From assembly GCF_022458985.1 (NCBI RefSeq), contig NC_061773.1, positions 1,308,001 to 1,372,000 on the forward strand: a stretch of 64,000 nt of DNA. Reading direction: 5' to 3'. Shown here piece after piece: positions 23,601-36,046 of this stretch. The translations under genes and the position numbers were made by a program. The notes beneath the pieces are model-generated. The model had not been told where the DNA came from, did no database searches, and was given only the letters and a program-made list of their open reading frames with translations. This stretch comes from Mugil cephalus (taxonomy: Eukaryota; Chordata; Actinopteri; Mugiliformes; Mugilidae). The number at the start of each line of letters is the position of its first letter. The stretch's first letter is position 1.

Positions 23601-25776
23601 TAAAATGTCTAAGAAGCATCTAAAAAGAAATTTTAGGTTACAGATCTTTGTTGCAGTTGATCCAATACTCAACCTGATTCCATTTACAGATGTTGAGGAA
23701 TATTTTTCCCCAGTGCTTTCTATAAGTATTTCTTTCCATCACTGTTATATCTAGGCGCCTTTCCCTAACTCTGCCTACATGAATGGCTACAGCACTCCCG
23801 GTAACTACAAAGCAAACTCAAACTTGATCAACCCTCTGCGCCCTAGTAGCAGGAACCGGTAGGTGAAGTCTTGACATAATGAAAATCCCTCATTCAGTTC
23901 AGTTTCCACAACCCTATGAATATACCCCGTTTTGTGAGCTGACTTTCAGTTGAATGAACTGATTATTCTTTGTTTGAACCCAGAAATCATGTTAAGGGAC
24001 ACCCAAGGTCTGGTGGTGATGTCCCTTCCACTTTGGCCCAAGGCCCTCTGTTGGATTCCACATCCGGTCCCTTGAGTCCTCAGGCTCTCCAAATGTCTGG
24101 GACACCGACTGGCACCACACCACAGTCTCTCGCCTCCTTCAACCTTAAAGACACTTCTCCAGTAGCCACCACACCCAGTGGGGATCTGAGTGGGGTTGGA
24201 CGAGGAAGGTCAGTTCATAATTGTTTTGCATATTAACGTCTGTGCTCATTAACACTGTGGAGATGGTTTCTAATCAAAATGTGAGAATGTGATGATTGAG
24301 TCTCAGTTTTTGTTACCTCTGTCTTTCACTTAACATTTCATTGGTCTAGACTTAACAGAGGATTCAGATTCGTTTTTAGCTTAATAATAAAAATGCAATA
24401 AAAAATGGTCTTCTTGGTGGTTTTAATTATTTTGCATGTAAGATGTCCCAATGTAAATTTGTCTTCATTGTAGGAGAGTCAGCCAGAGAGGCATGAGGAG
24501 AAAAAGAGAAGATGAACACACCACGGTCAGCATATTTTCCTCTTTTTAACCTCAGTTTTCTGTCAGTACAATTATTTCCTTACAAATTTTAGTTTGTTTT
24601 ATAAAGTTTGATAATTTTTCATTTTAACTCAAATGAAAAAGCAGAGGCCTGTCCCAGTGATGGAGGCCAAGGCACCACCTCCTAAGTTTGACCTCGCTGC
24701 ATCCAATTTTCCTCCTTTGCCGGGATCTGTGGTCAGTATGCAGGAAGAAAGCACAGCAGAGTTGCGCCTTTCTGACGTAGTGCGTGGCCTAAAGGTGACC
24801 ACCAAGGTAAATATCTTGCCCTCTTTGTAACTTAAATGGTTCTTAAATGAGTCTTAGCATTAGGCGGTATCAAACTGTAAATTCACGTTGTATTTTAAAT
24901 TATTGATCACTTCAGCCTGTGAGCCAAGACGTTAATGCAAACATCTTGGAAAGTCCTGAAAGCAAACTAAATCCTGTGACTACGACTGCTAAACCTGCTG
25001 CGTCGTTCGTGCTACAAGTGGTGACTCCAGCAGTTTCAAGGTAGAATTTACTTTGAGTTCATCAAATGTTGGTGAAAAGCATGTATATGAAAAACATTTT
25101 AACTTTTACTGTTTATTTCAGTGATTGTCCTCCAATAAAGGAAGGAGATAAAAATGAACCTTCTGTGCCAAAGGACATAATCCCATCCACACAACCTGTT
25201 TCTCCAACAACTTCAGAACACGCCCCCTCCACCTGCGGCCAGACTGTTCCTACATTGTCTCCCTCTTTGTCTCCCCCTTCTCCTACATCTGAACCAGTAA
25301 GGCCTGCTTTGCTGATCTGGAGCACCATATTGGCTCATTTCAACTTTCGATTGTGTGTGTTTTACATCTTGAATTTCCTCATGTATTCTCTTAACCAGGG
25401 CCTAAGAAAGCTCAGCTATGCAGAAGTGTGCCAAAAGCTGGCTAAGGACCCACCGCCAGCACCGGCCCCCTCTGCCTCCCCTCCTGCCTCTTCAGACAGC
25501 CAACCACTGCAAGAGCTCAAGGTCAACAGGGTTGAGGAGCCTCGGCCCAACTCCAAGCGCACTGCAGACAAAACGGAGAAACCTGGAGATAAACGGCCTC
25601 CTCGGCAACCATTACGCCCCTTTAGAGGGGCAACTGGCCAAGCTAGAGCTGGAGGTGCAGGGCTGAAGATTCGGGAGCAGCAGAGAGGCCTGAATAGTGG
25701 CAAACGGTTTTCCCCACAGCGGGGAGCCAGGCGCAGCGGAAAGGAACAGAACATTCCCCCAAGATCCCCTAAATAA
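17695..25776 (+). CDS. larp4: La-related protein 4
   Basis: Cytoplasmic RNA-binding protein that binds poly(A) and PABPC1 and stabilises mRNAs. Exons: 17695-17697, 19174-19312, 19610-19853, 20315-20451, 21655-21758, 22048-22158, 22549-22602, 23367-23588, 23755-23858, 23984-24208, 24474-24525, 24645-24806, 24916-25040, 25122-25296, 25399-25776. Phases agree, giving 744 residues (human 724). Residues 9-16, LNPNAKVW, are the variant PAM2 motif with Trp in place of Phe that is typical of LARP4. The La motif (about 108-190) includes [20 protein letters not shown]. An RRM-like fold follows, with [14 protein letters not shown]. The rest is low-complexity: RGRGMRR-type basic stretch, [22 protein letters not shown], and the C-terminal [10 protein letters not shown]. 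The first coding exon contributes only the ATG, with the donor immediately after. LARP4 rather than LARP4B is favoured by the neighbouring dip2b. Which teleost paralogue it is cannot be told. Confidence 0.95.
17698..19173 (+). other. larp4 intron 1, no feature recognised
   Basis: 1.5-kb intron with moderately CpG-rich sequence to about 18800. No second gene or clear transposon was seen. A short (TATG)n/(TA)n tract lies near 18985-19020. Confidence 0.4.
20452..21654 (+). other. larp4 intron, possible repeat
   Basis: 1.2-kb intron. The part at about 20590-20720 (TTTCACATCAGACC, then TTGGTGCACTTTCACA) has the look of a short fish DNA element, but no ends or target duplication could be defined. 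A run of about 23 T precedes the acceptor at 21655. Confidence 0.3.
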
Positions 25777-28140
25777 TTTAAGACAAGATATATATGTAAA
25801 TATATAATATATGTAAATAGACAGATGAATATATTTCATTTGACAAAGAGTCTCTTCACTTTGTTGCAGACTTGAAATTATTTGGACAGGCTGTATGTAG
25901 ATATTCTTTTTAGGAAAAGACATACAGTCTGCAGACAGAATTGCAGACATATGTTTAAGCAAACATACTCTGCTTAAAGTAATATCAGTGTGATATTAAG
26001 GGATACCCCATAACCTACAAAGTAGAAAAATCCACATTTAATGTTTTTTTTTTCTCAGTAGCTGTTGGCATGAGATACGTGTGAAGCTTTTTATCAAGGT
26101 TGTTTTGCGTGAAAATCGAGAGTTTGTGATAATAGAAATGGAACACATTGAGTCCAATGCAGCATAGGAAGAGTAAAAAATAATTACTTTTGGATGTTAG
26201 GAATGTAGCGTTTGAGAAGATTTGGGGAATACTGTCCTGTGTTCTTTTGGTATTAGTCGTATTTGGCAGTGGTTGACTTGGTGACGTAAATAGATCAGTA
26301 CTGCCAACATGTTTGCCAAATAACCTACTATTACTCATAGTTATTGGACATAAACACGATCAAAAAGATTGTCTCTATGTGTTATCATATTATGATGATG
26401 CCTGTTTCACAGGGCAAGATTAATAGGTTTGCTAACTTTGGTTTTAATTCAGACTTTGGTGTCACAGAACTACTTAGCTGCAATTATTAACTAATTCACC
26501 GTGGTAAATTGTGGTGCACGGTTTATGTATTCCAGAGTAGATTATCTTTATCCCTCTAGTGATGGGTACTGTTGATAATTGTGTGTTTACTGACGATCAT
26601 ATTCCCATTGTTACTTTTTGTGTCTTGAGTTATTTTAAAGAGTAATTTGTCTTGTCTCTTATCAGAGCCCAGTGTCAACTCTCAGTTTACTTTGACTTTG
26701 GGGAAACAGAAACCATGAGATACCTTCCCCTTCTGTGAGAGTCTTATTTTTTTGACTCACACAAGTAAATCAGAAAACTCTGCTTTAGGGAGGAAAGAAG
26801 GAAGATAAGCCCACAGATGCAACTCTGTGAAATGACATTTGTTTTCATTAATGGACAAAGCAGAAAGGAATTTCTTATAAGAGTTATTTTGAAGGAGGAG
26901 AACAACTTTTTGTTTCTTATTCTGAGTCTGTTGTTGGTGTAACTTCATTGCTTAGTCCTCCATCTCTTTAACAAATATCTGTCCCATATGCACAGGCTTA
27001 TTGCAGCAAATAACTGAAAGTCACTTGCTCTTGTGAATGAACTTCACTAAAGTATAATAGGGATGCATGATAGCTAGTTCTGTATTCAGAATGATCTGTC
27101 TGTTCTTCATTGGCTGGATGATCTGCTGGACCTAGAGCACAAATGGACTTCTCAGCAAAAAAAGCTAAAGGCTAAAAGCTTTGGTTGATTTAATGACATT
27201 GATTTCTTACATCTGATTTTATGGGGCACAAAATATTTAAAGTGAATGTTGTTTGTTAAGCTAAAACCACTTTTTTGAGTTTCTTTGTTTCTTATTGTGT
27301 ACATGTGGTACCTTTGTGTTGAGTGTGTGTGCATGCGTGTATATACAGATGTCGTCTTCATCATTTCTCTTTTTTTGTTTATCAGTTGTCACATTTTCTT
27401 CTCTCCATGGTGGTATCTTTTTGTGATATTTGTCAATTGCTTGCTACATTCATCTGAGAAAATATGTTTGATTATTAACAGAGTTATAAACAGATCTGTA
27501 CTGCAACTCTTGGCTCAACAATTGGCACAACAAACCTGTTTGAAATTTGTCTGATTTCAAGGCTTAATCATTACACAAGGAACATGAATGCATGAAATGC
27601 TGCTCAGTTTGTGCTTAATTTTTTTTTTTTTTTGTTAAATCTAAATAATTTTAGGAAATGACAATGAGCAAAACAGGAGTGAAGATGTGAAGTAGGTAAT
27701 CAGCAGTTAAGTTTTCATTCACCATTTTAACAGACGGATTCTGCTTTTGTTTCAAAATTTATGGAATTATCTCATCCCAAGCCTCCTGTGCCTTAAATGC
27801 ATTTTATTTGTGTATAAGTTATCCAAGAATTTGGTGCACATTTGTCACACTGAACATCATAATGAGATGGGATCATCAGATTCAGTCCAGTGTAAATTGT
27901 GAAAGTTCTAGCCCTAGGGCTGGAGCCGTTAGGAGTGGAGCTAAATGTGTGTGCATGCATAATGTGAGTCCATTATGTGTCTATTATACATTTTAATTTG
28001 ATTGCTTGTCAATGCAATTTCAATGTTTCTATCAAAATCCTTTTTCTCACAGAGAATCACAGAGTTGCAGTAGTTCACCCAAGTACACACTGGTTTATCA
28101 AGTGAATATTTTATTACTGAGCCTCATGTATGAAAATAAA
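25777..28140 (+). other. larp4 3' UTR
   Basis: AT-rich sequence downstream of the larp4 stop with no open frame of note. The hexamer AATAAA at 28135-28140 is the last good candidate before the atf7 promoter, which would make a 3' UTR of about 2.4 kb. Shorter forms are possible. Many ATTT/TTTT stretches could be AU-rich elements, but none is diagnostic. Confidence 0.5.
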
Positions 28141-28702
28141 AATATATTTTTTAAACTGCGACTTAGCGTGTTTAATGAACCCTTGCACAGCAGTTCTCTC
28201 TCTCTCTTTTATTTATACATATATATATATATATTCGTAGAGAGAGAGTGTGTGTAAAAGGAGCTGCCTTTCGTTTAAAACGGGCATTTGATGGCAGGGA
28301 CACTGTACTAGAGAGGATTTGTTAACGCAGTTTTAGTGAAGTGAAGACCCGGAAATTACCTTAAACATTATGTAAGAGGTGCTGTCAGTCTTAAATGGTA
28401 TATTCAGGAGATGTCAGTGGTAACACTAACACAACGATACAGCATCTGAATAGGGGTTGACACGGAGGTAAGAGATGGTGCATTAATACAAAGGTATGAG
28501 GATATTTAAAGATTCAGAGAACATTAGTGTGTAGTGAGGTTTCGCCTTTCAGTCCTGTTACGTAAGACCCTGAGAGTTCCTAACTCTCGCGGTGTTTCAC
28601 TAATGGAAGTGTCAGAGTGTCAACAACGAGCAGGCAGCGGCTGAGGCTCAGAGGCACTGTCCGGAGCAGGGAGGGGGAGTGAAGAGGCGCTTTAAATGTC
28701 GG
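28141..28702 (+). promoter_or_regulatory. atf7 upstream region and first exon
   Basis: Begins with (CT)n and (TA)n simple repeats at 28196-28235. The part from about 28550 is GC-richer and ends in a canonical splice donor (GTGAGT at 28703). It is the likely atf7 promoter and mainly untranslated first exon. ATG at 28696 is in frame with the atf7 coding sequence across the splice. Confidence 0.45.
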
Positions 28703-29629
28703 GTGAGTTAGGGCACATTTAGGTTAATTTCATGCATATTATGATGTTTTGTAAAAAAAAAAAAAAAGACTGTCAGCGTTCGCGAATTATGTGCCGAGCT
28801 TATGCTATGGTAGCTTAGTTTATGAGAGCACAGACCTCCCTTTAGCATTAGCGTGCTAACGTTCAGCGCTAGCTACTAACTTGGTGGACCTGTTAGTGGA
28901 AACTCACAAGGGAAGCTAACGAAGCTTCAAATAGCAGTTAGCACGAACCTTGCGAGACTGGCAGCTACTCTAAATACATCGCCCCGAGAGGCGTATCCGA
29001 TCGGCCGCTATTTCTAATTAGCTCCCACAATGTTGGCTTCCACGTTCGTTCGAATGACACGTCTGTCGGGGTTGGGAAACGGAATGTTTTGTTGTGGTTA
29101 GCGGTAAGGATCTGCAGCCTTGCGGCCCATTTTCACAAAGTCAAGGCTTACCAAAGAATTGGTACATTAATTAGGTTAACCTGTCAATAGTCTGTAACCC
29201 AAGCCACATAGCTAGTAGCTAAACCGCCTCACCACCACGACAGTGAAAGCATCCGACAGCGATGTCTCGATGACACTGGAGGAAAGATAGGATAGTAGCA
29301 TTCCTTGGCTCTGCTGCCTCATCGTTGTAGGCTAGTATTAGATTATTTCCAACTGAGTCTGAAGCAAATGCTTACAGCAGGCCTGTGTCCCTAACAGTAT
29401 GACCAAGTTACCTGGCTTTAAACCTGTTTGCTGACAGGTTAGCACATGGATTAATGGCGCTAACACACGTTGCAGTTCTCAACAGGCGCAGGTCAGCACG
29501 ATATACATACATGACTGACTGGTGGTTCATACTCATCCAAGTTAAAACGCAGACCAACATACAAAAATAATAGACTAACAGTGATTTGCGAGATACAAGT
29601 CAGTGCATTATCTTGCTCTTTTTTTGCAG
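28703..29629 (+). other. atf7 intron 1, no feature recognised
   Basis: 0.9-kb intron with CpG-rich sequence near its 5' end and an A14 run at 28753-28766. No other gene or transposon was recognised. Confidence 0.4.
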
Positions 29630-29643
29630 AACATTTGTCTGAG

Positions 29644-32600
29644 ATGGGGGATGACCGGCCCTTTGTATGCACTGCACCTGGATGTGGGCAGGTACGATTT
29701 GACAGTGCATGTGTCTGTAACCTCATTTCACACACTCTTAGTACATAAATATGCCTGTGAGGGTTCTCAATCATCCAGGTCATCTATATCCAAAAAGGAT
29801 TTGAAGAGCTATCATGTACAAGTTTTCCTTGTTTTCAGCTTTTCTGAAGACAAATACTGAGACAGATACTTGGCATTTATTGTTGCTACATGGTTCACAG
29901 GTGTTAACTTTACAGATATGTTTACAGTTAAGGTAATGTACAGTGTAGACAATGATTAAGCACAAAAAACATTGCTTTCGTAGTGACCCACTTCCCTGAC
30001 TTGAAGAAACTATGTGCTGTAATTCATCTCACATGAGCTGTAAAAGAGTTATTTTGGTCAGCAACATAGCAAGCCCTCTATTGCTATCCTTTGTGTTTTT
30101 TTACACTGATACTAAATTACTGTATTTTTCTTATTGCCCGTGTCTTGCAGAGATTCACAAATGAAGACCATCTGTCAGTCCACAAACACAAGCATGAAAT
30201 GACGTTAAAATTTGGTCCTGCTAGGACAGACTCTGTCATTATTGCAGGTGATGACATTGTCATTTGTTAGTATTTTATTGAATGATGCTGTCCTGAGGAG
30301 TAATAAGGCTTTCAATAAAAACCTTGATTGATATACTGCTTTGTGTCTGTTTAGAAAGAGATATTTAGTATCTCCCTTGACGCTATTGACTAACATAATA
30401 ACTGCTTTTTCTATTTTTTGCAGACCAGACTCCCACACCCACACGCTTCCTGAAGAACTGTGAGGAAGTTGGTCTGTTCAATGAGTTGGCCACCTCCTTT
30501 GAACAGGAGTTTTGCAAAGCACAAGATGACGAGCAGCGGACAAAACACCCGGTAAGAAAAAGAATGAATGTTGAATGATGATGTACTGTTAGTTTGTTCT
30601 GGTTGTACATTAGCAACATACATTTTATTATCTTAGAAGATCTGAAAGCCCTCCTCATATCACCTGCATGTTTGGTTTTTAAGGCTGCACCATTACAGAC
30701 ACCATCTGAAGTAAAAGATGACGACGAGGGTCCTTTACAAGTTGATTCATCTCCTCCTTCAAGTCCTGAGTCCTCATCTAGCATGTCAGACAACAGCAGC
30801 GACTCGAGGGGGAGAGGCAAGGTATAATGCGTTGTCAAAAACTGTTTTGGCAGCAAACAAATTACAGATTTACTGTTAATGCTACTGTAAAGCGTGCAGA
30901 TGAATTGCATGCATTTATGCATGGAAATTAAATCGTTTGAATTCTCTGAATTCTTGAATTTGTTAACAGGAGATCCTCACAAAGCCAGTGGCAAGCTCTG
31001 CTCCCACTCCAACTATTGTTCGTCCAGGTTCTTTACCACTTCACCTGAGCAGTGACCCACTACACCCGACTCTGCCATCTCCAACTTCTGTAATCACCCA
31101 AGCTCCACCCTCCAACAGACAGCTTGGGTAAAACACACTCTGTTCATGTTTCTTCTTTATTCTTGATGTTTGCTGGCCTGGGGGACTGGGAACTATTTAC
31201 AAATCATCAGTCAAATAATGGCTGGAAAAATAACTTGACGAAATATCTGGCAAGTACAATGGTTAACACCGATAAACATAGCTGGAGAGGGGTGTGCATA
31301 CAGCTCCACTGATAAAATGATGACAGTCACAGTACTTTCAGGGATGTGGATCGCACACATGCCCAGACAGGCAATCATATTGTTTGTATTTCTAAAAGAT
31401 TGTTGCCGGGATTTCCTTCTCTTCCATTCTCTTGTCTCTTGATCCATCTATGCAGGTGAGGCAGGTGTTGGTGGAAGATAACAGACCTAGAGCACCCCAT
31501 CTCTCCATTTCTTACCCTGTGTTTTTATTTTTTAAGTCAGTCCTACAAATGAAACATAAAACCCCCAAATTATACCGTGCAGATGGATTAACCATCATAC
31601 AGATTGAAGATTGAGAGACTAACTAAAATCGATTGGAACAGAAAAATATTTTGTAAATCTCTTCTCATCAGTCAACACAAATGAGAATCAGCCATTTCAA
31701 AGGTCTAATCTTGTCAACAGCTCCCCCTCAAGTGCGTATCCCCTGATGAGGCACCTCCCTAATGGACAGACGGTCCCTCTCTCGCCTGGACCGCTGCAGG
31801 TTACTTCAGTTATATCTGTAAGTCATTTCAAAAACATAAAATAAAATCTATAGCAATGCTTCTTTGAATGCTGTTTTGACATATCCCATCTGTGATTCTG
31901 CTTCTGTCTTTATGGATATTTGTTGCCATGTGGAGCTTGCGAGGCCAGTGAACACAGTCGTGCCTAACATCCCTGGGATACCAGGACCCCCTGTTGGCGG
32001 GCCGAGCAGCGCTTCATCCTCCCCATCTGGGTACACTCTGCACTCTGAAGCCAAGATGGTGAGATCATCAGTTTATAGTCTGCACACTCTGGAAAAACAT
32101 TGTACTATAATCACAAATTTTACATTTCTCGGTCTGCTTTAATACTTTATGTTTTACATGTGATGATTTTTACGACTTTTTTAGCTGAACATTATACGAC
32201 TTACATGGAGGGTTGTTGTGTGTCTTTGTAGCGGCTGAAGGCAGCTCTAACTCATCAGGGCCCAGGATCACAAGATGGAGCTGGTGGGGGGTCGGGATCC
32301 ATCCCTGCTGTCCCCCAGCGACAGGAACAGGGCCAGCAGCCCACTCAGAACTCTGATGCACCATCACCTGCCCAACCACAGGTACCAAAACACATATATC
32401 AGATTACATACAGATCATGTCTAGGATGAGATTGGAATATGAAGGAAAGCTTTGATTTATCAGAATGTGTACACTTCTTTTCTTTCTTTTCTTTACTTTA
32501 CTTTAATTTAGTACAACAACTGTAAATGTACACTGTATCACCTGGTCAATACAATCTTATCGTTCACTGAAACAAGACTTGTTGTTTTGTACACTGAATA

Positions 32601-33515
32601 ATAAGTTAATGAGTTGACACAAGTCAAAGGTGAGCTTCCTCAGTATTATTTCTTGGATGCTGCTGCTGTAAACAAATGCTCTGATTTTTAAGATGACGTT
32701 CAATTTGACGGGTACCATGCACTCACTTCTGCTCCCTCCTGATTTTCTAGGTGTCCCCTGCTCAGCCAACTGGGGGTCGGCGGCGGCGAGCATCAGAGAT
32801 GGACCCCGATGAACGTAGGCAGCGTTTTCTTGAAAGGAACAGGGCTGCCGCCTCCCGCTGCAGGCAAAAACGAAAGCTGTGGGTTAACTCTTTGGAGAAG
32901 AAGGCAGATGATCTCGCCAACATGAATGTCTCCCTGACGGTGAGTCGTCTTCACCATTTAAGTGTGCTCCTTGGTAATAAGACAAGATGTGGCCTGCTGG
33001 GAATGAATTGTGTTGTGTAATTTTTGTAGAATGAAGTAACCCTACTCAGGAATGAGGTGGGACAACTGAAGCAGCTCCTCCTGGCCCATAAAGACTGTCC
33101 TGTCACTCTCATGCAGAAGAAGGCTGCTTTCTTAGGTAATCATGACATCACAAACTGACCAACCAGCGTGTATTGTATTATATTCTTGTGTCAGGATTCA
33201 TCTGTCATCTCATCCATCTAATGTGTTATTTTTACTCGCTCACCTCTCTAAGGGTGAATGTTGCTCTCTCTGTCTGTAGCTGCAGGAGGAGAGGAAACCT
33301 CCAGGGATACTTCCACTGAACCCATTGGCTCACCAGCTGCAGTTATTCAGCACGGGCCATCGACCCCAGCCTCGGCGTTGAGTCCGGGAGCCACCATCAA
33401 CGGGCTGAGCGTCCGCGCTGCGGAGGCGGTGGCCATGTCGGTCTTGGCTGGCATGGGATCAGGTCAACCTGGATCGGTTGTTATGGCGACGCACTCACCA
33501 TCCGCCCAGAGATGA
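29644..33515 (+). CDS. atf7: Cyclic AMP-dependent transcription factor ATF-7
   Basis: Nuclear bZIP factor of the ATF2/ATF7 group; it binds CRE/AP-1 sites and is a target of stress kinases. Exons: 29644-29691, 30151-30247, 30424-30551, 30684-30821, 30970-31127, 31721-31817, 31936-32058, 32232-32381, 32751-32939, 33030-33135, 33280-33515. Phases agree, giving 489 residues. A C2H2 finger uses Cys9, Cys14, His27 and His31, followed by TLKFGPARTDSVIIADQ and Thr51/Thr53 in TPTPTRF, the kinase sites. The basic region reads RNRAAASRCRQKRKLW. The zipper continues through NEVTLLRNEVGQLKQLL and ends with AHKDCPVT. MGDDRPF, HPTLPSPTSVITQAPPSNRQ and PNIPGIPGPPV favour ATF7 over ATF2. The start chosen, in GAGATGG, has a good Kozak context. 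Using the ATG at 28696 in the upstream exon would add MSEHLSE in frame. Confidence 0.95.
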
Positions 33516-35147
33516 TGTGTGGACACGGGTACCCAGAGCGAACTCGAGGGGCATTTTGGAGGCCGAACTGGTGCAAAGTATTTGAGAAGTCGGAACCACT
33601 CTCAACCCTCCCCCGTAACACCACCACCACCAGACTGAGATGCCCTCTCCCCTCACCGCCAACGATAATCACAAAAAGACATGGCACAGTGCCTCTGTCA
33701 ACTCTCCACCCCCAGTGGACTCTTGTTTCAGTGAAGCTTCGTCACTCTGTATGTAAATATGAAAAATGCGTCGGACGTTCACTCTGCAGGGTTTGGGGGT
33801 TACTTCTCGTACAGTTGCGACGGTCGGAGACCATTTTTTATGTGGAAGAAAAACACTGAATGGAAAAATATTAACATCAAAATCACCAGTTGTTTTTTTT
33901 TTTTATTTCACTTCTAAAAGCAGCTTCAGTTCAACATCTTCCCACACGCTGGCTGTGATGAGGTTTCGTTTTTTTCCCCAGGCTGATAATATCACAGTGA
34001 CATATCTTTCGTTAAAAAAAAAGAAAAGAAAAGATTTTCATGCCTGATACATGTTTTATCAATGCAGTAAAAGTCTGGTGACAGATTGACTCGGTGATTG
34101 CAGTAAATGGCAGCCTGGAAAGTGTTTTAATGCTCTTTTATTTGTTTAGTTGTCTGGTTTCGTTCTCCTCATCTGTTTTAGTCAGCCGAGTTCATAACAA
34201 ACCAAAATGTAGATGTGTATACTGTTTACCTTGTGATTGTGTGCCTGACTTTTGTTTTATTTTTAACATCTATGTTAACCCATTAAGAATGGATGTCTTT
34301 ATATAAGTCCTATGTATCAAACCCTATTGACTGCATGGATTATTCAAGGCTGATGGATACCACTGTTTGAGTAATCATACTATCACTGTATTTTTTTCTG
34401 TTTCTAAAACGTCAAATTATTTGATGCAAAAATTGTTATGTAAGGATTTCATCCTCAGTCCTGATTAACACACTTGAAAAGGTTAGTCTTTTAGGAGGCC
34501 TTCAAATGATAATCAAACATAGATTTTAAATCCTATACCCGTGCATTTCAGTTGAGGAAAGAGTAGTGCAATATATTTTTCTATTGAATATCGATGTTCT
34601 TGCAATTAGTTGATGTGTGTAGTCCAGCTGCTGAGAGAGGTTTGGTCTATTTCAGTGGAAAGCTAAAGTTATGAGATGACCAAAGCAAATGTGAAGATGA
34701 ATTTTCTTGGATGAATGGGGGGGTGATTGGCGCATATTTATAGAAAGTTAGAGGTGTCCTAGTCTTGAGTGCTTTACGAAAGTTGGCAAACTGTCTTGTA
34801 TCATGAAGTAGACCTAATACTTGAGCAAGGTGCTTCTTTTGATTTTTTTTTTGCAGATTATTTTATACAGCATCGTGCTTCCAAGACTATCATGCCCCCC
34901 CCCCCCCCCACGTCAGATTGTGTTTTTTTATATAATGTTATTGTTATTGTTTTTTCTCAGAGTTTTTTTTTCATTGTGTGATGATATGTCTCATTCATTT
35001 GTTAAAGACAACTTTCATGTTTTTAACAGGGTTGAAACACATGGAAAAAAAAGAATTGTCTTGGGAGATTTCTTTACGGTGGGAGTTTGTCAAATACTCA
35101 GGCCTCAAGATGGGAAAGATTACTTGTGTATAGTCTCAACTAATAAA
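33516..35147 (+). other. atf7 3' UTR
   Basis: About 1.6 kb after the stop with no coding frame of note. It contains a run of 15 C at 34895-34909 and AATAAA at 35142-35147, the likely poly(A) signal. Confidence 0.5.
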
Positions 35148-35364
35148 TAAGTTGTCTCGGGCAAATAATACAATAAATTAAAGAAATGGACAAAGTTCAT
35201 TGGTGTGTTTGCACCTGGCTTCAGATTATCATTACCCAGTTATCTTCCAGCAGTCAACAGTCGTGCACTCAGACTTAGACTTCAGGACAATCAAAAATGA
35301 ATAACATTAAATAAATAAAATACAATAATACCAGTACCAGTATGTTGATTTTTTTTCATCAAGC

Positions 35365-35510
35365 ACTTCGAGGAAAAAGTCGAAATACAATATCGAAAAA
35401 AGTATCGAGAAAAATTCGAAATACAATATCGAAAAAAATACCGAGAAAAAAGTCGAATCACAATATCAGAAAAAAAAAGATGAAATATAATGTCAGAAAA
35501 AAGGCGACCT
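35365..35510. repeat. Tandem repeat of a CGAAATACAATATCGAAAAA-type unit
   Basis: Four to five imperfect units of about 30-40 bp with the core TCGAAATACAATATCGAAAAA and variants (CGAATCACAATATCAGAAA, TGAAATATAATGTCAGAAA). The units decay towards the 3' side. It lies between atf7 and dip2b. The minus-strand open frame over it simply mirrors the repeat. Confidence 0.75.
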
Positions 35511-35729
35511 TTTGAGATTATAACAACCACCGCATGCGACTGCGAACTACAAAATGTCTGCAGACAGTTCCATGAAGTAGTAAAACTATACTTTGGATTT
35601 GACTTAAGTAACAAAGAACACGCTGTAGATCTCAGTATTAGGACAGAAGAGACTGTGCCGAAAACCTGGCGGCAAAATTAAATAAATAAATAAATAAGTG
35701 AATAAATAGTGATGGCCGTAAGGCTCTAC

Positions 35730-36046
35730 CGTACAGGTGAAGAATACCCCCTCAGCTGTAAACCCCTTCCAGACAGCAGAGGGAGCAGAGGGGCCGCTGA
35801 ATCCCTCCCATCCAGTAGAGCACCATCTCCCCCGGTCACGTGACTCCCGGACTCCTCCATGGTGAGTTATTTCCATCTCCCTCAGTCATGGCGGTGTCGG
35901 GGAGTCGCGGAGATGGAGTAAACACCATCATTACCACTACTACATCTTAATTTTATATTTATGTTAATTTCCTAGCTTCATGCTGGACTGTATTCGCTGC
36001 CATTGGAGAAATCACAAACATCCCGCAGGCTGCTGTGCTTCCAACG
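35730..36046 (+). promoter_or_regulatory. Probable dip2b promoter and 5' UTR
   Basis: Contains the perfect 10-bp palindrome GTCACGTGAC (35835-35844), an E-box of the USF/CLEAR type. A GTGAGT donor at 35862 and a TTTCCTAG acceptor at 35974-35975 could define a small 5' UTR intron. Position relative to the real transcription start is unknown. Confidence 0.4.
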
